Assembly: GCA_002085115.1 (NCBI GenBank)
Contig: MZGQ01000019.1
Coordinates: forward strand, 1 to 64,000
Length of the DNA: 64,000 bases
Direction of reading: 5' to 3'
Source of the DNA: Desulfococcus sp. 4484_241
Lineage (GTDB): Bacteria > Desulfobacterota > Desulfobacteria > Desulfobacterales > Desulfosudaceae
The position numbers and the translations under genes were made by a program. Under the pieces are notes generated by a model that was not told where the DNA came from, searched no databases, and saw nothing but the letters and a program-made list of their open reading frames with translations. Each line of letters starts with the position of its first letter. The first letter of the stretch is position 1. Below are positions 57,643-64,000 of this stretch, in pieces.

Positions 57643-58791
57643 ATGAAACCACTCAAAATAGCAGTAGTCATACCGAAATACGGACTGCTCGGCGGCGCCG
57701 AAGGGTTTGCCTCCGAACTTACCAAACGGCTGTCTGTTCGCGATGAGTTCGATATGCACGTTTTTGCCAACCGTTGGAAGTCCGGGGATGAGCCGATAGC
57801 TTTCCACCATGTACCGATTATCCGGTTTCCGCGCTGGTTGGAACCGATCAGTTTTGCCTGGTTTGCCGCAAGGCTTTTGAAAAAATGGAATTTTGACGTG
57901 GTGCACAGCCATGAAAGGATATTTGCGATGGATATCCTCTCCTTTCATGGCATACCCCACCTGGCATGGCGCCGCAACGTAAGGCGTAAGGCCCCTGGGT
58001 TGTTTGACCTGGCAACTGCATGGGTAGAAAAAAAAGGTGTTACCTGCCATCGCTTAAAAAAAATAATGCCCGTCTCTTCTCTTGTGGCAAGGGAGCTTGA
58101 AAGACTTTACAATGTGCCAAAGGGAAAAATAAGGTTGGCCTATCCCGGTGTTTCTTTGGAACGTTTTGATCGATATGACCGGGAACGATGCCGCATGGAA
58201 ATCCGGGCCATGCATGGTTTTTCCGGAGATGATCTTGTGCTTCTGTTTGTTGGCATGAATTTCGAAGTAAAAAGGCTTGACCTTGTTGTAAGGGGTATAG
58301 CCGAATTGAAACAAAACGGAAAAACCGGTAAAGTTCCTGGTCTTCTGGTTGTCGGCAAAGGGGATGCAAAAAAATACAGCCGGCTGGCTGAGAATTGCGG
58401 GATAGGCGGCCTTGTTAAGTTTGCCGGTGAGCAGCAGGATGTGGTGCCCTATTATCTGGCTTGCGACGCACTTGCCATGCCCTCGGTATACGACACTTTC
58501 GGCATGGTAGTGCTGGAAGCCATGGCTGCATGTTTGCCGGTTATTATTTCTGAAAACGTTGGCGCAAAGGATATCGTAGAACCGGGCATACATGGATATG
58601 TTTTGCCAAACGATGCCCGGCCGGGTAATATGGCAAAGGTTCTGACAAAACTCGCAGACACCGGTAAACGTACAAGGATGGCCACAGAGTGCAGAAAAAG
58701 GGCGGAGCGTTTTTCATGGGAACGGTTGGCCGATGACCTTGCATCCCTGTACCTCGATATCGGTTTGGATAAATCAGGACCTACCCCTTAA
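57643..58791 (+). CDS. Glycosyltransferase family 4
   Basis: KIAVVIPKYGLLGGAEGFASELTKRL...VSSLVARELERLYNVPKGKIRLAYPGVSLERF...ALAMPSVYDTFGMVVLEAMAACLPVIISENVGAKDIV. Confidence 0.93.
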   Translation: MKPLKIAVVIPKYGLLGGAEGFASELTKRLSVRDEFDMHVFANRWKSGDEPIAFHHVPIIRFPRWLEPISFAWFAARLLKKWNFDVVHSHERIFAMDILSFHGIPHLAWRRNVRRKAPGLFDLATAWVEKKGVTCHRLKKIMPVSSLVARELERLYNVPKGKIRLAYPGVSLERFDRYDRERCRMEIRAMHGFSGDDLVLLFVGMNFEVKRLDLVVRGIAELKQNGKTGKVPGLLVVGKGDAKKYSRLAENCGIGGLVKFAGEQQDVVPYYLACDALAMPSVYDTFGMVVLEAMAACLPVIISENVGAKDIVEPGIHGYVLPNDARPGNMAKVLTKLADTGKRTRMATECRKRAERFSWERLADDLASLYLDIGLDKSGPTP

Positions 58792-58990
58792 CCGAACTTT
58801 CTCTTTCCATACAAGACTGTTTAAGCGCTGATGCGGCTTGAGGTAAAGACAGATTAAGCAAAGCTGGAAAGTTTGTCAAAAACCTTGTTTTTACCCATTG
58901 TTAATTGTAATATGATTCTGTTTTACAGCCATAAGGTTTGGCCCGTTATAAGATGAGGGGCTTGTTAAATTCAAAACAGAGGGAGATGTT

Positions 58991-59869
58991 GTGCAGGGCA
59001 TGAAAAAGGCGATCTTTTTCCCGGCCATTGTCTGCATGGTGGCACTCCTTGCCTCATGTGCTGACAGAAAACCTGCGCCTACGCAAAATTACATAACCAA
59101 CAGACTGAAAATGCAGTTTGTGTATGTGCCGCCCGGCAGTTTCCTCATGGGCAGCCCATCGAATGCAACAGGACGGTTTGATGATGAGACTCTTCACAAG
59201 GTGAAAATCACGAAGGGGTTTTACATGCAGACAACCGAGGTTACCCAGAGACAGTGGGAAACTGTAATGCATGCCAACCCATCAAGATTCAAATCGTGCG
59301 GTTATAACTGCCCTGTGGAAAACGTCTCCTGGAACGATGTGCAGCAGTTCATCAGAAAACTGAACAAGCTGGAGCCGGGCAAAAGATACAGGCTGCCGAC
59401 GGAAGCAGAGTGGGAATATGCCTGCAGGCTTGGTGCTGAAAAGAATAATATAGTTGTTGACAGCATCAACATAGTGCGCTCTGCACTTTTCCCGAAAACC
59501 GATTGTCTTCCAACCGATATCGCCAACTATGATGGAAACTTTCCGCTTAAAGGCTGCCCAGCGGGAAAATTCAGGGGAACAACCACGCCAGCAGGCAGTT
59601 TTCCGCCAAGCGACATCGGGTTATATGACATGGATGGGAATGTCTATGAGTGGTGCAACGATATTTACGGCCCATACCCGGATTGCACGGTGACGGACCC
59701 AAAAGGCGCGCCTGCTGGAAAAACCGGAAACAAAGGAGATATTTACAGAGTGTTTAAAGGGGGAAGCTGGTATTCCAGCGCAAGGTATTGCCGCGCCGCA
59801 TACCGGGGGAAAGAAAAACCGGATTACAGGTACTGCAATATAGGTTTCAGGCTTGTAATGGAACCTTAA
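58991..59869 (+). CDS. SUMF1/formylglycine-generating-enzyme-fold lipoprotein
   Basis: Lipobox LLASCAD; FVYVPPGSFLMGSPSNATGRFDDETLHKVKITKGFYMQTTEVTQRQWE...RLPTEAEWEYACR...GLYDMDGNVYEWCND...FKGGSWYSSARYCRAAYR. Confidence 0.9.
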   Translation: MQGMKKAIFFPAIVCMVALLASCADRKPAPTQNYITNRLKMQFVYVPPGSFLMGSPSNATGRFDDETLHKVKITKGFYMQTTEVTQRQWETVMHANPSRFKSCGYNCPVENVSWNDVQQFIRKLNKLEPGKRYRLPTEAEWEYACRLGAEKNNIVVDSINIVRSALFPKTDCLPTDIANYDGNFPLKGCPAGKFRGTTTPAGSFPPSDIGLYDMDGNVYEWCNDIYGPYPDCTVTDPKGAPAGKTGNKGDIYRVFKGGSWYSSARYCRAAYRGKEKPDYRYCNIGFRLVMEP

Positions 59870-59914
59870 GCTGTCTGCAATCCCGTGTTAACCATATAAC
59901 AGTAGGGGGAGCGT

Positions 59915-61405
59915 ATGTCTTTAGAACTTAAAAACAGGTATCGCACAACAACAGCAATTTTTGTATTTACGGCTCTTTTTTTATCTTTGGTTTTGTCCGC
60001 ATGCGCCCCTTGGTATGAAAAGTACAACATCAGGTCGGATGAGGACCTGACGGACATTGCTGCAATTCCTGAGCTATGCAAAGCCCTCAAGGACAGTGAT
60101 CCCGAAATAAGAATAAAAGCGGCCGCAGCACTTGGGAATATTGGGCCTGACGCACTGTCTGCCGTTCCGGACCTTAAAAAAGCGATGGGGGATGGTCTCT
60201 ATCCTGTAAGGTCTGAAGCGGCCAACGCAATGGAAAAGATAGTTGGGAAGCTCGTCGACAAGGATAAGAAATATAGAGAGTTAATGATATCGGTGTACAT
60301 GGTCAGGCTTGAATCCAGGGACTGGATGGAACGCAGGGATGCTGCAGATAAGCTTGGAGAGATGGGACCGGTTGCGGCCAGGGCAGTCCCTGCCCTGATC
60401 AAGGCTTTGCTGGATGATAGCATATACAGCGAACATTACTATGAGGTCAGAAGATCGGCCGCCAGGGCGCTCGGGAAAATGGGGTTCAAGGCAAGGGCAG
60501 CCAATCCTGCATTGATAAAAGCCCTGGATTCCCATGACTATGATGTCCGGATAGAGGCCGCCAGGGCCCTTGGGAAAATAGGACCAAAATCGGATAAAGC
60601 GGTTATCAGGGCGCTTAAAAAAGCTTTGGATGATCCCGATTTTGACGTGAGAAGGGAAGCTGCCATATCCCTTGGAGCCTTCGAGTCATACGGTTCTGTC
60701 GCTACCGATGACCTGGTCAAGGCTCTTTCAGACCAGGATTTTGACGTGAAGCGTGAAGCAGCAAAGGCTCTTGGGAAAATCGGCCCAAAAACCGACCCTG
60801 TCGTAAACGCGCTTCTTTACGCACTGCTAAATGATACAGATGAAGATGTGCGCCTGGCAGCCGTACTTGCGCTTGGAAATGTGGCTCCACAATACAGGGC
60901 AAAGGTACTGCCCGCTGTTATTGCAGCGTTGAACGACGAGAATTCAAGGGTGAGACTTGGTGCCATTCACACAATATCGGGCTTCGGAATATATAATGAT
61001 GAAGTTGGACAGGCCCTTGAAAGGACAGGGCACGAGGATAAATCGACAGAAGTGAAAAAAGCGGCTCTTGATACTCTTATAGAACTGAAAAGCGGCTCGA
61101 CCAGGAAAGCAACCCGGAATAAAACTCAAAAAAATAAAGCCTCGGGAAAATCCTTGCCAAAAGGCATAACAGAGACGGCCATCCCGGCAGCAGGGGCGGC
61201 CGCTGCAACGGCTGTCCCGGGCAAGGGGGCGGCCGTTGGAAAAACAGTACCACCAAAAATAGTAAAAATATCCGGACCCGGACTCGCTTATAAAAAGCTC
61301 GGAAAGCTTTTTCCAAACGAAACACCGAAAGTCCTCGAGGTGGGCGAAAAGTGGATCAAGGTCCAGAAATCAAACGGGTTGACCGGCTTTGTATCAAAAG
61401 ATTAA
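59915..61405 (+). CDS. HEAT-repeat lipoprotein with C-terminal SH3b-like domain
   Basis: Lipobox LVLSACAP; tandem repeats (VRIEAARALGKIGPKSDKAVIRALKKALDDPDFDVRREAAISLG, VKREAAKALGKIGPKTDPVVNALL...); C-terminal LGKLFPNETPKVLEVGEKWIKVQKSNGLTGFVSKD. Confidence 0.9.
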   Translation: MSLELKNRYRTTTAIFVFTALFLSLVLSACAPWYEKYNIRSDEDLTDIAAIPELCKALKDSDPEIRIKAAAALGNIGPDALSAVPDLKKAMGDGLYPVRSEAANAMEKIVGKLVDKDKKYRELMISVYMVRLESRDWMERRDAADKLGEMGPVAARAVPALIKALLDDSIYSEHYYEVRRSAARALGKMGFKARAANPALIKALDSHDYDVRIEAARALGKIGPKSDKAVIRALKKALDDPDFDVRREAAISLGAFESYGSVATDDLVKALSDQDFDVKREAAKALGKIGPKTDPVVNALLYALLNDTDEDVRLAAVLALGNVAPQYRAKVLPAVIAALNDENSRVRLGAIHTISGFGIYNDEVGQALERTGHEDKSTEVKKAALDTLIELKSGSTRKATRNKTQKNKASGKSLPKGITETAIPAAGAAAATAVPGKGAAVGKTVPPKIVKISGPGLAYKKLGKLFPNETPKVLEVGEKWIKVQKSNGLTGFVSKD

Positions 61406-61552
61406 AGATTATGTTGTTTTAGGCAAATAAATAGAGCCCAAGACTTTTTGGGCCTTGTGCCTTGACATTACGGTATTGGAACGGCTGTCTGGGACGCGAC
61501 AAACAGTATCGCAAAAACGAAAGACAATCTTTTTATAGAAACAGGCCGGCAG

Positions 61553-62758
61553 TTGCCTATGGGTAACATAAAACTCCTTGACAACACCATCCAGCATTAC
61601 GCCTGGGGCTCACGCACGGCTATTCCAGCACTGCTTGGTTTGGCAACGCCCTCCACAGAGCCTTGCGCCGAACTTTGGATGGGTGCGCACCCTAAGGCAC
61701 CTTCCATGATAAAAGAGGACGGTGCTTTTGTGTCTCTTGCAAAAGCAATAGAGAAACAGCCGTTGAAGATGCTGGGGGAAAGCACTGCCGCCAGGTTTAA
61801 CAACACCCTTCCCTTCCTTTTCAAGGTCCTTGCTTCTGAAAAACCGCTATCCATACAGGCGCACCCGGACAAGGAAACGGCGGCGCGTGGCTTTGAGCGT
61901 GAAAACAGGGCAGGCATACCTCTTGATTCTCCGGCAAGAAATTACAAGGACCCGAACCATAAACCTGAATGCCTCTGCGCCCTTACACGGTTCCATGCAC
62001 TTTGCGGGTTCAGGGCGGCTGATGATCTGGCAAGGCTGTTTGATGTTCTGCTTCCACATGATGGTGAAAAACTGTGCAGGGATCTGGATAGTCCTGACGG
62101 ATCCGGCCTGAGCTCTTTTTTTACAAACCTGATACAACTTTCTGAAGACCGCAGGACAGTGCTTATTAAAACAGCCGTAAAAAACGCAAGACTGCATTCA
62201 GGCGAGGACCCCGCTTTTGAATGGATTTTAAGGCTGCATGAAGAATATCCTGCAGACATAGGGATCCTTGCGCCCGCCTTTTTAAACCTCCTGGTTCTTC
62301 AGCCCGGCGATGCTGTTTTTCTTTCTGCCGGCATACTTCATTCCTATCTTGGCGGAACAGGTATAGAGATAATGGCAAATTCCGACAACGTCCTTCGGGG
62401 AGGGCTGACCCAAAAGCATGTTGATCCGGAAGAGCTGTCAAGGGTCGTGGTGTTCAGAGAAACAGAACCACATATAGTCAAGCCGGTTTCAAGAAACGGT
62501 TGTGAAACGGTTTATCCGCTACCGGTTGAGGAGTTTGGCCTGTCTGTGCTCAGGGTGTCAAGCGGGATTGAATGCCGGACAGAACGCACAGGAGTGCCGC
62601 AGATACTTCTTTGCATCGAGGGCGAGGCGACCGTGCACGAGCATGGCGGGGATGATACCCTGCTGAAAAAAGGGAATTCAGCATTTGTTCCTGCCTGTAG
62701 CGGGCATCTCCGGGTAACAGGCGATGCCGTCATCTACTGCGCTTTTGTGCCTGCCTGA
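61553..62758 (+). CDS. manA: Mannose-6-phosphate isomerase, class I
   Basis: NTIQHYAWGSRTAIPALLG...AELWMGAHPKAPS...PFLFKVLASEKPLSIQAHPDKETA...NHKPECLCALTRFHALCGFR...GDAVFLSAGILHSYLGGTGIEIMANSDNVLRGGLT. Confidence 0.95.
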   Translation: MPMGNIKLLDNTIQHYAWGSRTAIPALLGLATPSTEPCAELWMGAHPKAPSMIKEDGAFVSLAKAIEKQPLKMLGESTAARFNNTLPFLFKVLASEKPLSIQAHPDKETAARGFERENRAGIPLDSPARNYKDPNHKPECLCALTRFHALCGFRAADDLARLFDVLLPHDGEKLCRDLDSPDGSGLSSFFTNLIQLSEDRRTVLIKTAVKNARLHSGEDPAFEWILRLHEEYPADIGILAPAFLNLLVLQPGDAVFLSAGILHSYLGGTGIEIMANSDNVLRGGLTQKHVDPEELSRVVVFRETEPHIVKPVSRNGCETVYPLPVEEFGLSVLRVSSGIECRTERTGVPQILLCIEGEATVHEHGGDDTLLKKGNSAFVPACSGHLRVTGDAVIYCAFVPA

Positions 62759-62767
62759 ACAACCGTA

Positions 62768-63967
62768 TTAGCAGGCAAAAACCCCATTTTCGTAAATAGT
62801 CTTCTTTTTACCGCTCTTCAGAATGGCTGTCACTCTTTTCTTTTCAGTATTGACTATGTCCCAGTGGATGGCGGACTCGTTGAACCCGAGCTTTCTTTTG
62901 TCTGTTTTTTTAAGGTCAGAAGGATTCCCCGCAAAGGTGTCAAGGTAGGAGGCACCGAGCGCAACGTGACAGTTGCCGTACCTGCCACCGAAATTTTCAT
63001 CAAACAGGGTGTTTGCCATGAATCTGTTGATCCTTGAAAAACGTTTGTCGGTAAGCGAAAACTCCCCAAGCCTTGCAGCGCCGTCATCCGTTGCTGTCAG
63101 GGTTCGCGCAAACGACTCCCCCTTTTCAGCACGAATTTTTACCGCCACTCCGTTTTTAAATTCAACCTTTAGCTTTGAAACAAGATTCCCGTTTCGGTAA
63201 GACGGCATATCGGCAAAATAAACTCCCTGTGTTCCACGCCAGTCAGGAGAAAGAAAGATCTCGAAACTTGGGATGTTGTGACCTGAAATGCCGATCCACT
63301 TTCTTTTTTCGCCAGGCGTTATTTCAAGGTCAATGCTATCCGACTCTATATGCAATTTTTCAATCTTCAGGCTGTTTAGCCATTTTTTGACCGACAGTGC
63401 CTGCTGGAAGATTGTTTCCCACCTGCCAACAGCATCTCTTTTATCCAGGAAACAGGCCCGTATAATCTGCCGCGCATACTCGGCCCTGGAAATACGCGCA
63501 TGCCTGGCAAGCACTGCCGTAGGATAAATGCAGAGAGTCCAGGAAAATTCCCCGCTGTTTTCACGTTTGTCAAGTATGTCACGCAGTGCTTTGCGGGACA
63601 TTGCAACCTTGCCTATTTTTGCAGGATCCACGCTGCCAAGGTGGGTCAAAGAACCGGGCGCAAGCAGTGTTATATTGCCGTTTATTTTCTTTATGAGTTC
63701 CTTTTCTCCGGGAGGCACAAACAGAAGCTGTTCGTCATCAGCAAACCTGTAAAACAGCTTTTCCATTGTTGGAGTCAGGCCTGCCCTGACCACGACCTGT
63801 TTCCCGGAAGCCACAAGTTTATGGTATACAATCTCAGCGAGCGGCAATGCGTCAAGATCGTACCGCACAACAATTATGTCATGAATTTCAAACGGGCGTG
63901 TGCGTGCCTTGAAAAGGCCCCAAAGCAATACATCGGCGTATCTTTCAAGCTGTTTTTGCGTAAACAT
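62768..63967 (-). CDS. Aminopeptidase (M29 family)
   Basis: RYADVLLWGL, SGHNIPSFEIFLSPDWRGTQGVYFADMPSYRNG, ARLGEFSLTDKRFSRINRFMANTLFDENFGGRYGNCHVALGASY, NESAIHWDIV. N-terminus close to window edge. Confidence 0.9.
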   Translation of the reverse strand: MFTQKQLERYADVLLWGLFKARTRPFEIHDIIVVRYDLDALPLAEIVYHKLVASGKQVVVRAGLTPTMEKLFYRFADDEQLLFVPPGEKELIKKINGNITLLAPGSLTHLGSVDPAKIGKVAMSRKALRDILDKRENSGEFSWTLCIYPTAVLARHARISRAEYARQIIRACFLDKRDAVGRWETIFQQALSVKKWLNSLKIEKLHIESDSIDLEITPGEKRKWIGISGHNIPSFEIFLSPDWRGTQGVYFADMPSYRNGNLVSKLKVEFKNGVAVKIRAEKGESFARTLTATDDGAARLGEFSLTDKRFSRINRFMANTLFDENFGGRYGNCHVALGASYLDTFAGNPSDLKKTDKRKLGFNESAIHWDIVNTEKKRVTAILKSGKKKTIYENGVFAC

Positions 63968-64000
63968 GTCAGGCCTCTTTTGATGTAAGCGTTCCGGCAT

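Noticed and set aside
45022-58800. Integrative element inserted at tRNA-Val
   Set aside because: No integrase, and I could not see a repeated tRNA 3' end in the window.
61430-61452. GCCCAA...TTGGGC hairpin after the HEAT-repeat gene
   Set aside because: Short stem with no following T-run; terminator role not supportable.

Overview
This 64 kb window looks like a chromosomal segment of a Gram-negative bacterium. By gene content and style it is probably a Desulfobacterota/deltaproteobacterial relative; that is inference, as no 16S is present. The first ~44 kb is mostly core genome: tRNA-Arg, yicC, leuB, asd, greA, rpoZ, folE2, psd/pssA, dtd, aroQ, rpe, rsmB, fmt, def, ribF, tRNA-Leu, miaB, efp and purN. 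It also carries a TetR-controlled acyl-CoA metabolism operon and a large hybrid histidine kinase. From ~45 to 58.8 kb, after tRNA-Val, there is an accessory surface-glycan region: several glycosyltransferases, a sulfotransferase-like protein, an Alg14/Alg13-like pair, a flippase-like membrane protein, a radical SAM protein and a GT10 fucosyltransferase-like protein. The window ends with a SUMF1 lipoprotein, a HEAT-repeat lipoprotein, manA and an M29 aminopeptidase. I found no CRISPR array, transposase, integrase or rRNA, and no convincing wholly new multi-gene system. The most notable observations are molecular oddities: a hybrid kinase whose membrane anchor lies in a -1 frame across an A6 run, a receiver domain with its phosphoacceptor core excised, a PlsC domain with HX4D changed to RX4D, a TrpF-fold protein lacking the catalytic Cys next to a neutral-ceramidase-like lipoprotein, a decayed ferredoxin-family paralog, paired TetR-type operators, and an orphan terminase-nuclease-like ORF.
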